Assembly: GCF_948329515.1 (NCBI RefSeq)
Contig: NZ_CAOJCN010000002.1
Location: 371,740 to 435,739, forward strand
Reading direction: 5' to 3'
Source: Cohnella rhizoplanae
GTDB lineage: Bacteria; Bacillota; Bacilli; Paenibacillales; Paenibacillaceae
DNA length: 64,000 nt
The stretch's first letter is position 1, and every line of letters begins with the position of its first letter. A model generated the notes under the pieces. The model ran no database searches, was not told where the DNA came from, and saw only the letters and a list, made by a program, of their open reading frames with translations. Shown one piece after another: positions 25,901-36,163 of the stretch. The position numbers were made by a program, and so were the translations under genes.

Positions 25901-28900
25901 ACGGATGGACGGCGTCCGGCTACGTCGGCACGATCGCGATCGCGCTGCTGCACGACGATACGATCGTGAACGGATCGCCGATATCCGTCACGGCCAAGGA
26001 TTGGTTCGAAAAGTCCGTTCCGGCCCGGATCAACGTATTCCCGCCGGTAGCGGGCGATGACGGCGGCTGGGCGTCGGGAACGAACTATTGGCAGGTCTCG
26101 CATCTGGCGGACAAATTGTTCGCGGACGTGCTGCTCGCCGCTTCGGGACTCAGCCTGTACGACAAGGCCTACTCTCGCAATGCGCAAGCCTTCGGCCTTT
26201 ATTTCCTGCCGAACGGCCAGCCGAACGGGGTGTTCGGCGACGGCACGCACGACCCGATGTCTGCAGCCACTGCTACGCATGCGCAGCGGGAGGCGCAGAT
26301 CTACCAGAATCCGGTGACCAAATGGTATGCCGAATCCGGCAGCTACGCGCGGGACCTGTCCTACCTGTTCGGCTTCTCCTACGGCGATCCGACGCTCGAG
26401 GGAAGACCGCCGGTCGACATGCCGACGGCCAAATGGCAGAAGGACACGGATTGGGTAGCGATGCATTCCAGTTTATACGATCCCGAGCGGGTATCGCTCT
26501 ATTTCAAGTCGAGCAACTACGGCAGCTACGGTCACAGCCATGCGGACCAGAACAGCTTCGTGATCAATGCCTACGGCGAACAGCTGGCGATCGACGCGGG
26601 GCAATACGACAGCTATCTGAGCAATCACGACAAAGGCTTCACCAGAACGACGCTGGCGCACAATGCAATAACGTACGACGGCGGCAAAGGCCAGAAAATT
26701 CTCGACATGACGGCTTCCGGCAAAATCACGGGCTTCGTTTCCAGCCAAGCCTTCGATGCTACCGTGGGAGACGCGACGCAGTCGTACAACACGTACAACA
26801 ATCCGGATTACCCCGGGTTGGCGCAGGCGCAGCGAAGCATCATCTATGTCAAGCCGGGCGCCTTTGTCGTCGTCGACAATCTGAAGGCCAAGGATCCGGC
26901 CGGTTCCTCGTTCGAATTCAGGCTGCATGCGATGACGAATCTGAAGATCGACGAAGACGAGCAGGGCGCATCGATCACGCAGAACAACGCGGCCCTGGAC
27001 GTAAAATTCCATTATCCCGCCGTTCAGGATGCAAGCGCGACCGATCAGTACTTGACCGAGCTGGGCGCAGTCGTGATGCCGACGGGCAGTTGGGCGTCCA
27101 AACCGCTGCAGCGGCATGCGACGTTCACGTTCCCCAAGACGCAAGTCACGACGATCGTCTCCACGTTCGAGCCTTACCGCGCTGGTTCGCAGCCGCTCGG
27201 GATCACAGCGTCGACGAACAACGGAACCTATCAGTATCTGGCCTTTGCCGACGGAACCCATGTGTACGTGCGTCTGACCGACGGCGGTACGGTAACGACG
27301 GCTGACGGCATCGAATTCGACGGCATCGCCGTCACGGTGAAGGACGACAGCCTCATGCTGGTCGGCGGGACGAAGCTCGTCAAGGACGGGGTCGCGCGCA
27401 TCCAATCCGACGTGCCGTCCACGATCGTCATCGACGACGAGACGCTCACGGTATCGAGCGGCACAGATATGCAAGTACAGGTGGCCATTCCTGACGACGC
27501 GGCGATCACCGACGAGCTGTACAACCCGGTTCAGCTTGGCGGCGACGTGCAGGAAGCGCTGAACGAACGCGGCCTTTATATGGAGAAAAACGGTCAGCTG
27601 CTGACCGTCCGGGCGGGACGCGGCGATCACCGCTTCCATCTCAGGGAAGGGAGCGCTCCGTCGCCTCAGGCTCCCGTCACGCTGAATGTCGAACTCGACG
27701 GCGTGAGCACGCCGGTCGAGCTGAAGGCGTACGGTTCTTATGCCGGCGGCACGGCCGCGTGGGGGCAGCTCGCCCATGTGCCCGACGGATTGTACGAGGT
27801 TCTGGAGGCGCCGGAAGGACTCGTATTCCAGAAGTTCGGGACTCCCAAAACCTCGATGTTCCTGAGCGCTTCGCCCATGGTCATTATGGAAGGGGCGGGG
27901 GGAACGCTCCGGCTGCGCACGGCAGGCTCGGGGGAATTGACGGCAACGGAAGCGGCGGACGACTATGACGCGGTGAAGGACAGCCTCGCTTCCTTCAAGG
28001 AGGCGGAGCATTTCCAATCCGCGGCCGGCGGCAAGTTCGACGTCTATACGTCGCGTCCGTTCCTGTCGAACGGCACCGGCGTGGCGGCTTGGGATCAGAA
28101 GGGCCAATCGATCTCATGGCAGCTGGACGTACCGGCGGCCGGAAAATACGACGTCGTCGTGAAGTACGTGGCCGGATGGGCCTTGACCGGCGACGACCAG
28201 ACCTCGCGGCTCGTTCAGCTCGGCGGAGACATGTATACGGCCGAAGCGCCGCGCACGATCGACTGGGGCACGCAGCCGCAAAATTGGAAGGCGCTTCGCA
28301 TCAAGACCGGCACCGAGCTGGCGCAAGGCAAGACCACTTTGACGATGTGGAACGTTCTCGGTCCGATGAATCTGGATTGGGTCGGGCTGATTCCATCGGC
28401 GGAGACGGAGAGCGCGGACAAATCCGCGCTGGCCGCCAAGATCTCGGTCGCGCAGTCGGTCTATGAGGAGGAGTATACGCCTGCATCCTGGGCGAATCTG
28501 CAGGACGCGTTGACGGAGGCGAACGCCTTGAACGAAGACGAGGCAGCGACGCAAGCGCAGGTGGACGAAGCTGCGGACAGGATCCAGGCCGCTCTGGATG
28601 CGCTGGTGCCGACGGCGTCGGCGATACCCGGCAAAGCCGTGCTCGCCAGCGATAGCGGATATGCGAACGGCCTGCACGACGGCAATTACAAGGTGACGAT
28701 GAACCTGTGGTGGGGACAGAACGGCACGCGGTATACGCTGTACGAGAACGGCGTCCCGATCGACGATAAGCGGCTGACGGACGGTACGCCAGGCGCGCAG
28801 CATGCGGAGACGGCCGTGATCGGCAAACTTAACGGCACGTACGTCTATACCTGCGAGCTGAAAAACGCGCGAGGCGCCACCGCCTGCGCCCCAGCGACCG

Positions 28901-29199
28901 TCGTCGTCAAGGACGCGAATCCCGGGAAGCCGGTATTGTCTCACGACAACTGGGATCAGAACGGAGATTATGCCATCGCCATGAATATGTGGTGGGGTAC
29001 GAACGGGACGACCTACAAGCTGTACGAGAACGGCCATCTGGTCGATACGAAGACGCTGACGGCAGGTACGCCCCAGGCGCAATCGGCGAGCACGCCGATC
29101 TCGGGCAGAGCGGCCGGCACCTACGTATATCTGGCCGAATTGATCAACGCAGCGGGCATCACGAATAGCCAAGAGATCACGGTAACCGTAAAACCTTAA
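22987..29199 (+). CDS. Giant secreted heparinase II/III-type polysaccharide lyase, multidomain
   Basis: The TTG at 22987 follows GGAAGAGGTG. The 2070-residue protein has a signal peptide (about residues 1-33, ending ASAAA), then four CBM4/9-like jelly-roll modules arranged as two A-B pairs (about 40-655), a DUF4962-type domain (about 660-790) and a catalytic toroid plus beta-sandwich of the Hepar_II_III fold (to about 1400). Candidate catalytic residues are Asn970/His972 (NSHG) and Tyr1034. Metal-site candidates are His1183/His1185 (HSHADQ), Asp1203 (IDAG) and His1225 (LAHN). C-terminal to this lie a CBM35/6-like module (about 1670), a FIVAR helix bundle (about 1810-1875) and two ChiA-N/Fn3-like domains. 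It should cleave an acidic polysaccharide outside the cell. Substrate is unknown. Confidence 0.83.
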   Translation: MIHPSLNKKISMMLIVLMLGGMFANLISYGSASAAAPAEWPRGPELIANGGFESLDGDQFPTTWIPTVAAQKANITSDTATIAEGSRSLKLSDNGVGGSREVGVKTPNLPIRFGETYKVSLKANVAQGSITLLVRYFNAAGGYQQKNAPAGAAAGWQDLSVSVTPPADYSHHVVVYVYEGSGVAPTTAYIDAVTMTSEELLANPGFETAAGGLPVSWSVYGAPASGVTSATSPAYEGDRSVKVADSSAQDALGIQSAAVAHTAGALYRASIWANVQSGSAALSLRYFDAAGTLIGSAEAAPAAGSGWRQLVLTASPPSAAATIKLLAWSGQEAQSVVSFDSAELRITGYEDNSPQPAVDMIANGGFENAQGALPAVWIPTVSAQAVNLSLDTATVFEGTRSLKIHDDGIGQSREVGVKTPEIPIRFGETYTVNLKAKVEQGKLFVMFRAFDAAGQFVQRFEEVGPTTGWKTVTFQYTPAVAYSHHAVVYIYENNATSPTTAYVDAASMRSDELLANASFERASAGLPESWSVYQPTAGSVVSVTDTVYHGSRAVRVTDTSAQLPLGIRSGLVPHAGDLEYKASVRANVGSGTARISLQYLDGDGVLLGQHEASAVTADGWQKLTASGATPAGTAFVRVLLGSSASDQSTIVFDSAELRSASGPATEEPQSSLEWPNNLVAGQYMHFKPADQTVTSQNAPDFAWPYIAGADKYEFQIAAAADSAFSAPVYAKNDLKANLHNLPTALEPGNSYNWRVRFHIEAGWSEWSDSRKFRLTPDAVPFLVPELDDLFDNVSATHPRILTNAEELEDFRAYKDGIGKPIFEQAKNAVNLNAPLPAEPVLNYPRDYYNLQDPAFVADTTAVTQYARKETDMMLNAAFVYLVSGEEAYGNFARERLLNVLTWDPEGATNYRQVDQAFREIAYKGAISYDWIYPLIAEEDKPNILPMIARRTQTLANDILGEASLYKNPWNSHGWTASGYVGTIAIALLHDDTIVNGSPISVTAKDWFEKSVPARINVFPPVAGDDGGWASGTNYWQVSHLADKLFADVLLAASGLSLYDKAYSRNAQAFGLYFLPNGQPNGVFGDGTHDPMSAATATHAQREAQIYQNPVTKWYAESGSYARDLSYLFGFSYGDPTLEGRPPVDMPTAKWQKDTDWVAMHSSLYDPERVSLYFKSSNYGSYGHSHADQNSFVINAYGEQLAIDAGQYDSYLSNHDKGFTRTTLAHNAITYDGGKGQKILDMTASGKITGFVSSQAFDATVGDATQSYNTYNNPDYPGLAQAQRSIIYVKPGAFVVVDNLKAKDPAGSSFEFRLHAMTNLKIDEDEQGASITQNNAALDVKFHYPAVQDASATDQYLTELGAVVMPTGSWASKPLQRHATFTFPKTQVTTIVSTFEPYRAGSQPLGITASTNNGTYQYLAFADGTHVYVRLTDGGTVTTADGIEFDGIAVTVKDDSLMLVGGTKLVKDGVARIQSDVPSTIVIDDETLTVSSGTDMQVQVAIPDDAAITDELYNPVQLGGDVQEALNERGLYMEKNGQLLTVRAGRGDHRFHLREGSAPSPQAPVTLNVELDGVSTPVELKAYGSYAGGTAAWGQLAHVPDGLYEVLEAPEGLVFQKFGTPKTSMFLSASPMVIMEGAGGTLRLRTAGSGELTATEAADDYDAVKDSLASFKEAEHFQSAAGGKFDVYTSRPFLSNGTGVAAWDQKGQSISWQLDVPAAGKYDVVVKYVAGWALTGDDQTSRLVQLGGDMYTAEAPRTIDWGTQPQNWKALRIKTGTELAQGKTTLTMWNVLGPMNLDWVGLIPSAETESADKSALAAKISVAQSVYEEEYTPASWANLQDALTEANALNEDEAATQAQVDEAADRIQAALDALVPTASAIPGKAVLASDSGYANGLHDGNYKVTMNLWWGQNGTRYTLYENGVPIDDKRLTDGTPGAQHAETAVIGKLNGTYVYTCELKNARGATACAPATVVVKDANPGKPVLSHDNWDQNGDYAIAMNMWWGTNGTTYKLYENGHLVDTKTLTAGTPQAQSASTPISGRAAGTYVYLAELINAAGITNSQEITVTVKP

Positions 29200-29204
29200 A
29201 CAAA

Positions 29205-29241
29205 CGAGTCCGGCGTCGCAGGCGTCGGATTCGCTTTCCTT
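29205..29241 (+). terminator. Possible weak terminator between the two lyase genes
   Basis: An 11-bp stem (CGAGTCCGGCG with CGTCGGATTCG, two G-U pairs) and 7-base loop are followed by CTTTCCTT. The tail is poor, so partial read-through into the second lyase is likely. Confidence 0.5.
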
Positions 29242-29299
29242 CCTACCGTTTTGCAATACATCAACCAACAGGGAGAACGCTCCCGGGAAGAGGTTAACG

Positions 29300-32200
29300 A
29301 TGGATAAAACGGTTTTTCGCCATAAGTTTCCTTTGTTGTTTTTGACGCTGGCGCTTGCCATCGGCTTGTTGCCCCAGAGCCTCGCGGGGAGAGCGGCGCA
29401 GGCGGCGAATTGGCCATACGGCGAGGAAGGTGTCGCCAATGGAAATTTCGAAACGACCCCTAGCGGCTTCCCCACCGATTGGACCCTCAAGATGCCGAAC
29501 ACGGCCTCCTATATCTCAGTGGATACTGCGCTCAAGACCAGCGGATTGCAAGGATTAAAATTGACGGATACCGCGGGCGGAACCAGAGAGGTCGGCGTCG
29601 TGTCGAATCCGGTCCCGATCGTCTACGGCGCTTCGTATACGGCAGAAGTAAAGGCAAACGTGACGACGGGAACGGTCTATCTCAAGGTTCAAACCAAGGA
29701 TGCAAGCGGCAACCTGGGTTCCGAGTCGTATATGAGCGCTTCAACCTCGATAACCGGCTGGCAAACGCTGTCGGTCACGTTCACGCCGCCGCAAGCTTTC
29801 AGCTCTACCGCGATCGTGTCCGTGTATGAATCTTCCTCGCCCGCGTCCGCCTTGGCCACGATCGACGAAGCCACGCTGCGGCATACGGGGAATCTGGCGG
29901 CAAACGGCGGCTTCGAGCTCGATCCCGGGACGCCGAACGGCTTTCCTGCCGGCTGGGTGCCGTTTGCCGCCAACGGGGCGCCTTCATCCGTGACGACGGA
30001 GACGGGGACGGCTAACGTCAGCGCGGGCGCCCGAAGCGTCAAAATCGTCGACAACAGCGGTACGGTCGGTACGATCGGCATGAAGACGCCGCCGATTCCG
30101 ATCCGCCCGGGCGAGACGTTTGACATTCAGGTGAAAGTCAAAGTCGACGCAGGCACTGTTGCGGTGCTTGCCCGGTCCTTTGACGGCAGCGGCGCGCAAT
30201 ACGGCCAGATTCCGGGCGTTACGCGGTCCGCGGCAGCCGGCTGGCAGACCGTGTCGTTCTCGTATACGCCGCAGGCTCCTTATACGTCGACCCTCGTCCT
30301 CATGATTTACGGGCGCGACGAGAACGCCGCCACGACCGCATATATCGACGAAGTGTCCGTTACAAGCAGCGAGCTGCTCTTCAATCCAAGCTTCGAGTCC
30401 GGGACGGGCGCCTTGCCCGACGGCTGGATCCCGACCGGTACGCCCGCCAACGGCGTGAGCTGGGTAACTGCCCCTAACCCGGTCGATCACGGCAGTAAGG
30501 CCGTCAAGCTCGCCGATTCGGACAATGCCAACTTGCAGCTGCAGAGCGCGCTCGTCAAGCACAAGCTCGGCTCCACCTATACCGCTTCCATAAAAGCCAA
30601 CGTGACCTCGGGAAAAGTGAAGCTCGCGCTCCAATCCTTAAATTGGGGAGGAGCGGTGCTTACGGATTATTCGGCCGCCGTTCAATCGACCGCCGGCGTA
30701 TCAGGCTGGCAGACGTTAAAAATTTCGGTATCGCCGCCTAACTGGGCTTCGTCGGTGAGAGTGGTGCTGTCCACCGATTCTTCTGCTGCCGATACGGCGG
30801 TGCTCGACTCGGCCGAGCTGCGGTTCGGCTGGCCCGCCGACTCGCTAAACGAGCCGTCCATGCCGTTCAGGCCCGCCGACCGGTCGTCCGTCGAGCAGAA
30901 TCCCCCGGATTTCTCCTGGCGCTACGTAGAAGGGGCCGATCAGTACGAGCTTCAGATCTCGACGAGCGATTCTTTTACGACGACCGTTTACGCTAAAGCG
31001 GGAATCCCCGTCAACGTATTTAACCTTCCGAGCACCTTGACTGCGGGCGCCGGCTATTATTGGCGCGTGCGCTACCATCTTCCGCAGGGCTGGTCGGCAT
31101 GGAGCGACACCAGGCAATTCGGCATCAAGGCGGACGCCGTCCCTTTTACGGTGCCCGATATCGACACGATGTTGAACGGCATACCGAGCAGCAGGCCCCG
31201 AATCTTAACGACCGCGAATACGCTGAACGCGTTCAAACAGCTTAAGAATAATGTGGGTGCGCCTATTTATGCTTTTGCACAAACGAGAGTGGACGGCATG
31301 ATCGCAGCTCAGACCGGCACGCCCGGCAATCCCGCTTCGAACTCGGACGTGTTCGGGATCACTTACGGAGAGACGACCACGATCTTGTCCGGAGCGTTGA
31401 TGTATCTGATTACGGAGGACCCGGATTATCTGAACTTTACGAAAACGCGATTAATGAACATCATCGAGTGGAACCCGGACGGTACTACGAGCTATCAGAA
31501 CGACGACCGTTCGTTCCGCGAGATCGTATTGGCCGCGGCGGTTGCATACGACTGGTTAAATGTGACGAACAGCAGCGCTTTTAGCACTTCCGATCGGCAG
31601 AAACTGCTCGCGGCCATCCATACGAGGACGCAAACGCTCTACAACGACATTCTCGATGTCAGCTCGCTATACAAGCAACCGTATAATTCGCATGGCGGAA
31701 CGGCCGCCGGCTATGTGGCGATCATCGCGACGGCCATGATGCACGAGACGGGGACCGTTAACGGCATTGCCATGCACGAGTACGCCAAGGCGTGGTTCAA
31801 AAATTCGGTTCCGGTCCGGATCAACTGGTATCCGCCGGTGGGAGGAGAGCAGGGAGGCTGGGCGTCGGGCACCGGTTATTGGGAAGCGTCGCACTTGGCC
31901 GACAAGCGAGTGGCGGACGTCCTGTTGGCCGCGACCGGCGTGAATTTGTATAACAAGGCTTTTTCCCGGAACGAACAATATCTCGTTCCCTACTTCTTGC
32001 CGGTCGGGTCGCCGAGCAATCGATTCGGCGACAGCGCCGAGAAGCCGATGATGAGAGAAACCGTCAATCTCCTGAGGCGCCAGGCGCAGATATACGGAAA
32101 CCCGAGCGCCCAGTGGGCCGCCGCGGCCGCGCCGGTCGCGCTGGATCCGTATAAGTTGTTCACCTACCCATACGGCGACGATAACGTAGCGAAGCGGCCG

Positions 32201-33703
32201 CCGTTCGAGCTGCCGTCGGCCCGCTGGTTAAAGGATGTCGGCTGGGTCGCCATGCACTCCAGTCTGTACGACCCGAATCGAATTTCTTTGTACTTCAAAT
32301 CCAGCGTTTACGGCAGCTACAATCATAGTCACGCCGATCAGAACAGCTTTACGATCGATGCCTTCGGCGAAAAGCTGGCGATCGATGCCGGATATTACGA
32401 CGCTTACGGGAGCAGCTTTCATAACAATTACTACCGGACGACCTTGGCCCATAACGCCATCACGTACGACGGCAATAAGGGCCAGAAGACCAACGATATC
32501 CGCGCATCCGGAAGGATCGCGGGATTCGCGTCCATCGGAGCGTTCGACGGAACCGTAGGCGATGCGACTAACGCCTACAATCAGGATTCCTCGCTGTCCG
32601 GCCTAGACCTGGCCAGAAGAGGCATCATCTACGTCAAGCCGAACGCCTTCGTCGTCATCGACAAGCTCGATGCGAAGGGGACGTCCAGCGTACCCTTCGA
32701 ATACTTGCTCCATGGCGACGGCAGCCTGACGGTCGACGGCAATTCGCAAGGGGCGACGATAGAGAAGACGCTAGCGGCCATGAAGGTCCAAATGATCTAT
32801 CCGACCGCTTCAAGCGCAGCGGTAACTTCCGATTTTAAGACGGCGTCCGGTACCACAATCGCGCCTAATCTGAACCCGCAGCCGCCCTCGCAGCGGCATG
32901 CCAAGTTCACGTTTCCTTCGGCTGCGGCGCAGACGATCATCTCCACGTACCAGCCGTATCTCAAAAGTTCTTCGCCTCCGGCCATCACGTCGCAAAACCA
33001 TACGACTTATCAGAGTCTTGCGTTCTCCGACGGAACGATGGTGTATGTCCGCTTGACGGGCAGCGGGCTTATCACGGTAAACGCCAACTTCAAATTCGAC
33101 GGCACGGCCGCCGTCGTTCGCGGGGACAATGTCATGCTTCTGGACGGCGTGCGGCTGGAGAAGGACGGCGTAGTCTTGCTTCAATCGAACGTTCCGGCAA
33201 CCGTCGCGGCAAGCGTTTCGGAAATCTCCATTTCCGGGGACGCGCCTGAGCTCGAGGTCCAATTCGCGAACGCTGCGAACCATCTCTATGACGAGAAATA
33301 CGCGGAGGTCGCTTCGGGAGGGAACGCAGACGCCAACATGATCGCCAAAGGCGTTCACTGGACCAAAACCGGGAACGTGCTCACCATCCGGTCCGAATCC
33401 GGCAGACGCTTCAAGCTGAACGCCGCGACGGTGCCTGGCCCCAAACCGAGCGTAACGCTCACCGTGAAACTGAACGGAACGGTCATCGGCACGCATGCCT
33501 TGGCGGCTCACGGCACTTATGCGGGCGGTACGGCCAGCTACGGCCAATTGACCAGCGTTCCGGCAGGCACTTACAATGTCGTGAGCGCGCCTGCGGGACT
33601 CATTTTTGAGAATGGCGGGGCCGCAACGGGGCCGAAGACGTTCGCCGGACCGCCATGGGTGATCGTAGACGGAGCCGGCGGTACCTTGGAGCTGACCTCC
33701 TGA
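29300..33703 (+). CDS. Secreted heparinase II/III-type polysaccharide lyase (tandem paralogue)
   Basis: The 1467-residue protein starts at an ATG after GAAGAGG and has a signal peptide ending near AAQAA (residue 35). Three CBM4/9-like modules follow (about 40-510), then the DUF4962-type domain (about 520-640) and a Hepar_II_III catalytic region. The active-site candidates are kept: Asn796/His798 (NSHG), a GTGYWEASH tyrosine, and HSHADQ with His1009/His1011. Compared with the upstream paralogue it lacks one CBM, the CBM35-like module, FIVAR and both ChiA-N-like domains, and ends after a short beta domain. The pair may act on the same polymer with different anchoring. A strong terminator follows. 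Confidence 0.83.
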   Translation: MDKTVFRHKFPLLFLTLALAIGLLPQSLAGRAAQAANWPYGEEGVANGNFETTPSGFPTDWTLKMPNTASYISVDTALKTSGLQGLKLTDTAGGTREVGVVSNPVPIVYGASYTAEVKANVTTGTVYLKVQTKDASGNLGSESYMSASTSITGWQTLSVTFTPPQAFSSTAIVSVYESSSPASALATIDEATLRHTGNLAANGGFELDPGTPNGFPAGWVPFAANGAPSSVTTETGTANVSAGARSVKIVDNSGTVGTIGMKTPPIPIRPGETFDIQVKVKVDAGTVAVLARSFDGSGAQYGQIPGVTRSAAAGWQTVSFSYTPQAPYTSTLVLMIYGRDENAATTAYIDEVSVTSSELLFNPSFESGTGALPDGWIPTGTPANGVSWVTAPNPVDHGSKAVKLADSDNANLQLQSALVKHKLGSTYTASIKANVTSGKVKLALQSLNWGGAVLTDYSAAVQSTAGVSGWQTLKISVSPPNWASSVRVVLSTDSSAADTAVLDSAELRFGWPADSLNEPSMPFRPADRSSVEQNPPDFSWRYVEGADQYELQISTSDSFTTTVYAKAGIPVNVFNLPSTLTAGAGYYWRVRYHLPQGWSAWSDTRQFGIKADAVPFTVPDIDTMLNGIPSSRPRILTTANTLNAFKQLKNNVGAPIYAFAQTRVDGMIAAQTGTPGNPASNSDVFGITYGETTTILSGALMYLITEDPDYLNFTKTRLMNIIEWNPDGTTSYQNDDRSFREIVLAAAVAYDWLNVTNSSAFSTSDRQKLLAAIHTRTQTLYNDILDVSSLYKQPYNSHGGTAAGYVAIIATAMMHETGTVNGIAMHEYAKAWFKNSVPVRINWYPPVGGEQGGWASGTGYWEASHLADKRVADVLLAATGVNLYNKAFSRNEQYLVPYFLPVGSPSNRFGDSAEKPMMRETVNLLRRQAQIYGNPSAQWAAAAAPVALDPYKLFTYPYGDDNVAKRPPFELPSARWLKDVGWVAMHSSLYDPNRISLYFKSSVYGSYNHSHADQNSFTIDAFGEKLAIDAGYYDAYGSSFHNNYYRTTLAHNAITYDGNKGQKTNDIRASGRIAGFASIGAFDGTVGDATNAYNQDSSLSGLDLARRGIIYVKPNAFVVIDKLDAKGTSSVPFEYLLHGDGSLTVDGNSQGATIEKTLAAMKVQMIYPTASSAAVTSDFKTASGTTIAPNLNPQPPSQRHAKFTFPSAAAQTIISTYQPYLKSSSPPAITSQNHTTYQSLAFSDGTMVYVRLTGSGLITVNANFKFDGTAAVVRGDNVMLLDGVRLEKDGVVLLQSNVPATVAASVSEISISGDAPELEVQFANAANHLYDEKYAEVASGGNADANMIAKGVHWTKTGNVLTIRSESGRRFKLNAATVPGPKPSVTLTVKLNGTVIGTHALAAHGTYAGGTASYGQLTSVPAGTYNVVSAPAGLIFENGGAATGPKTFAGPPWVIVDGAGGTLELTS

Positions 33704-33753
33704 CCGATGGTACCTCGTCATGCTTAACGCAGTTCCATCGTTCGTCTTTCGAA

Positions 33754-33785
33754 GACCCGGTCCTGATGGACCGGGTCCTTTGTTG
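33754..33785 (+). terminator. Intrinsic terminator of the lyase pair
   Basis: A perfect 10-bp stem GACCCGGTCC/GGACCGGGTC with a TGAT loop is followed by CTTTGTTG. Confidence 0.8.
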
Positions 33786-33817
33786 CCGGCTAATCAGAGG
33801 ATTTGTTGGTTTAGGAT

Positions 33818-34633
33818 GTGGACGACGAGGTTAAATGGTTTACGATTGAGCGTCTAGCGCCGGTAAAAGCGCAAGTTAAGGGGGAAGCCGGGTTGTGGCT
33901 GGCTGCATTATGGGGAGGCATTTCGGGTTCGGCCGTGCTTCTGGGTGCTTTATTCGCCCTGTATCTTAAGATTCCAAAGAAACTGATAGGCTTTATCATG
34001 GCCTTCGGCACAGGCGTTCTCATCGGTGCGGCAACCTTTGAATTGGTTGGCGAGTCCGTTCGCAAGGGCGGACTGGAGCCGACGAGTATCGGATTCTTTG
34101 CGGGCGCCGTCGTCTTCACGGTGTTTGACTGGTATGTGTCCAAGAAGGGCGGCGCCAACCGAAAACGATCGGACGGGCGATCCTCGGACGTATCGGGCGA
34201 TAAAGCGGGCGGACTGGGCATCTTTATCGGGACGGTGATTGATGCCGTTCCGGAATCCATCATGATCGGCGCCAGTCTAATCACGGGAGCCGGCGTCAGT
34301 ATGCTGCTGGTTATCGCCATCTTTATCAGTAACATTCCGGAGGGACTGTCCAGCACTGTTGGCTTGAAAAACGGAGGGTATTCGCGGACCAAAATTTTGG
34401 GCCTTTGGGCAGTCGTTCTCCTGATTTCGGCTTTGGCTTCGCTTGGCGGGTACCTTTTTATGGAAAACGCAGGCGAATATGCAACGGCCATTATAGCTTC
34501 CTTTGCGGGAGGCGGGATCATGGCCATGATCGCGTCTACCATGTTGCCGGAAGCCTACGACGAGGGTGGACCCGTCATCGGTCTTATGGCCGCCTTAGGC
34601 CTGCTGGCATCGCTAATTCTGGACCATCTGTAA
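33818..34633 (+). CDS. ZIP-family metal transporter
   Basis: This 271-residue membrane protein has about eight helices in the ZIP layout. The metal-site segments on helices 4 and 5 are visible: GIFIGTVIDAVPESIMIGASL and ISNIPEGLSST, with the acidic/PE pattern seen in bacterial ZIPs. A short hydrophilic loop with KRSDGRSSD separates helices 3 and 4. ZIP proteins move divalent metals, usually zinc, into the cytoplasm. The start is unsure: GTG at 33818 lacks a good ribosome site, while TTG at 33893 follows AAGGGGGA and gives the usual family N-terminus. Confidence 0.78.
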   Translation: MDDEVKWFTIERLAPVKAQVKGEAGLWLAALWGGISGSAVLLGALFALYLKIPKKLIGFIMAFGTGVLIGAATFELVGESVRKGGLEPTSIGFFAGAVVFTVFDWYVSKKGGANRKRSDGRSSDVSGDKAGGLGIFIGTVIDAVPESIMIGASLITGAGVSMLLVIAIFISNIPEGLSSTVGLKNGGYSRTKILGLWAVVLLISALASLGGYLFMENAGEYATAIIASFAGGGIMAMIASTMLPEAYDEGGPVIGLMAALGLLASLILDHL

Positions 34634-34724
34634 AAAGCAGCAGCTCCTCCAAGTTGGGTTCAAGGGATTGAATCCATTCCTGGCAGAGCTGCTTAAGTTC
34701 GATTCTTTGACAAGACTACGTCAA

Positions 34725-35909
34725 TTAAAAAGGCTTCGCGGGAAGGTGGAGGTGGAAGGTCGTACCTTGGCCTAATTTCGTGGCTATATTAATAGACCCC
34801 CCGTGCTGATGAATGGTCGTAAATACTTGCGTCAATCCCATGCCTGTTCCTTCGTTTTTCGTGGAGAAAAACGGCGTTCCCAGCATTTTAATTTGATCCT
34901 CCGGAATCCCTACCCCCGAATCTTTGAATTTGAGATGAATAAATCCATCTTTGTAATAGTGCTCGACCGTAAGTTCGCCTTTTCCTTCAATCGATTCCAA
35001 TGCATTTTTAATCAAGTTAAAAAAGGCTTTTAACAATAAATTTTTCTTGCCCATAATTTGCTTGTCCTGGTCGTGGAAAATTTTCGTTACTTTTATGTTG
35101 TATAGCTTCTCTTGAAACAAAAAGATCAATGATTCTAACTCCGAACAAAGATAGATCGGTATGCTTTGTTCATCATCCAAATCCGGCTTCGCGACTTGCA
35201 ATAGATTGTTGAGCGTTTTGATGGCATTATCCAATTCCTCGACGACGATATCAAAATAAGAGTGGCTCATTTGCTTTTGCAAAAGCTGAACAAACCCTTT
35301 AACGGTGGTCAAGGGGTTTCGAACCTCATGCGCAATGCCGGCCGCCATTTGCCCGATCGCGGATAATTTCTCCGCGGCGGACAATCGTTTTTCCGCGGCT
35401 TTTCGCTTCGTACTATCTAATACACGCAGTTGGATAAGGGTTTCGTTTCCCAGAAAATAGGGCGCGGCCGCGATGACGACGTCAATGAGCTCGCCGTCCT
35501 TCCGGATCATTTTCTGTTCAACCAGCTCTACAGGCGCGCTGCTGTTCATAATTTCATGCTGCTCGTTAATAACGCCGTGATAATCGGGATGCAAAAAGTG
35601 CCGGATATCGACGCCGATAATTTCGTCAGGGAAAGACAAGCCTAGAAAATTAAAACCGGTTTGGTTCACATAGATCACTTTCCAGTTTTGAAGCACGAAT
35701 ATCGCTTCGAGAGAATACTTAACCAGTTGATCGTAATCCAATTCCGCTTTTCCAAGCATTTTAGTCAAAATACTGCCCTCCCGTCTATCTAATACGATAT
35801 CGCGTCGTATTAATTCATTTCTGATTTGCTTTATAAATTCATCGTCCAGTCCCGATTCCATGGAGCTGGAATAAGCTTCTAGCAATTCTTGATCGGTAAT
35901 GCTGTACAT
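34725..35909 (-). CDS. PAS-containing sporulation-type histidine kinase with Sda-like N-terminus
   Basis: The ATG at 35909 follows GGAGG, giving 394 residues. Residues about 3-37 (ITDQELLEAY...FIKQIRNELIRR) match the pattern of the checkpoint inhibitor Sda (SDELL.ESY...DFI..IENEIKRR). A PAS domain follows (about 60-165), then a HisKA domain with His194 in GIAHEVRNPL and an HATPase domain (NLIKNALESI, DSGVGIPE, TGMGLTQV). No membrane segment is present, so it is a cytosolic KinA/KinE-like kinase, likely feeding Spo0F/Spo0A. No response regulator is adjacent, as is usual for orphan sporulation kinases. The gene is much more AT-rich than its neighbours. Confidence 0.83.
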   Translation of the reverse strand: MYSITDQELLEAYSSSMESGLDDEFIKQIRNELIRRDIVLDRREGSILTKMLGKAELDYDQLVKYSLEAIFVLQNWKVIYVNQTGFNFLGLSFPDEIIGVDIRHFLHPDYHGVINEQHEIMNSSAPVELVEQKMIRKDGELIDVVIAAAPYFLGNETLIQLRVLDSTKRKAAEKRLSAAEKLSAIGQMAAGIAHEVRNPLTTVKGFVQLLQKQMSHSYFDIVVEELDNAIKTLNNLLQVAKPDLDDEQSIPIYLCSELESLIFLFQEKLYNIKVTKIFHDQDKQIMGKKNLLLKAFFNLIKNALESIEGKGELTVEHYYKDGFIHLKFKDSGVGIPEDQIKMLGTPFFSTKNEGTGMGLTQVFTTIHQHGGSINIATKLGQGTTFHLHLPAKPF

Positions 35910-36130
35910 GGTAAGCCTCCGCCTTGTCAATATCACAATAAGTATAATATAGAAAAGATAGCCCTCGCTGTACATCCATTCTGCTACCACTATTATCCTG
36001 TTCTTCGTTAAGAACTGTCAAACTTTTGAAACCATGAACAGCGAGAAATGATACTCAATAGTCCGTCGACTATTATATACCTAGCCATGCGCTGGATCGC
36101 TAGTTTGCTGATCGTCGCGCGTCCAATGCC

Positions 36131-36157
36131 AAAAGCCGGCGCTCAGCGCCGGCTTTT
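36131..36157. terminator. Bidirectional intrinsic terminator
   Basis: AAAAGCCGGCGCT and AGCGCCGGCTTTT form a perfect 13-bp hairpin with a one-base centre. It lies right after the stop of the minus-strand AraC gene and shields the kinase gene beyond it. Confidence 0.85.
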
Positions 36158-36163
36158 TGGCCG

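Noticed and set aside
24805..28107. Very long reverse frames inside the giant lyase gene
   Set aside because: The forward 2070-residue frame has a signal peptide and continuous domains. The reverse frames have no ribosome site or recognisable motif.
36057..36074. Perfect small hairpin AATAGTC-CGTC-GACTATT upstream of the kinase gene
   Set aside because: A single 7-bp palindrome without a second copy or neighbouring regulator is not enough to call an operator.
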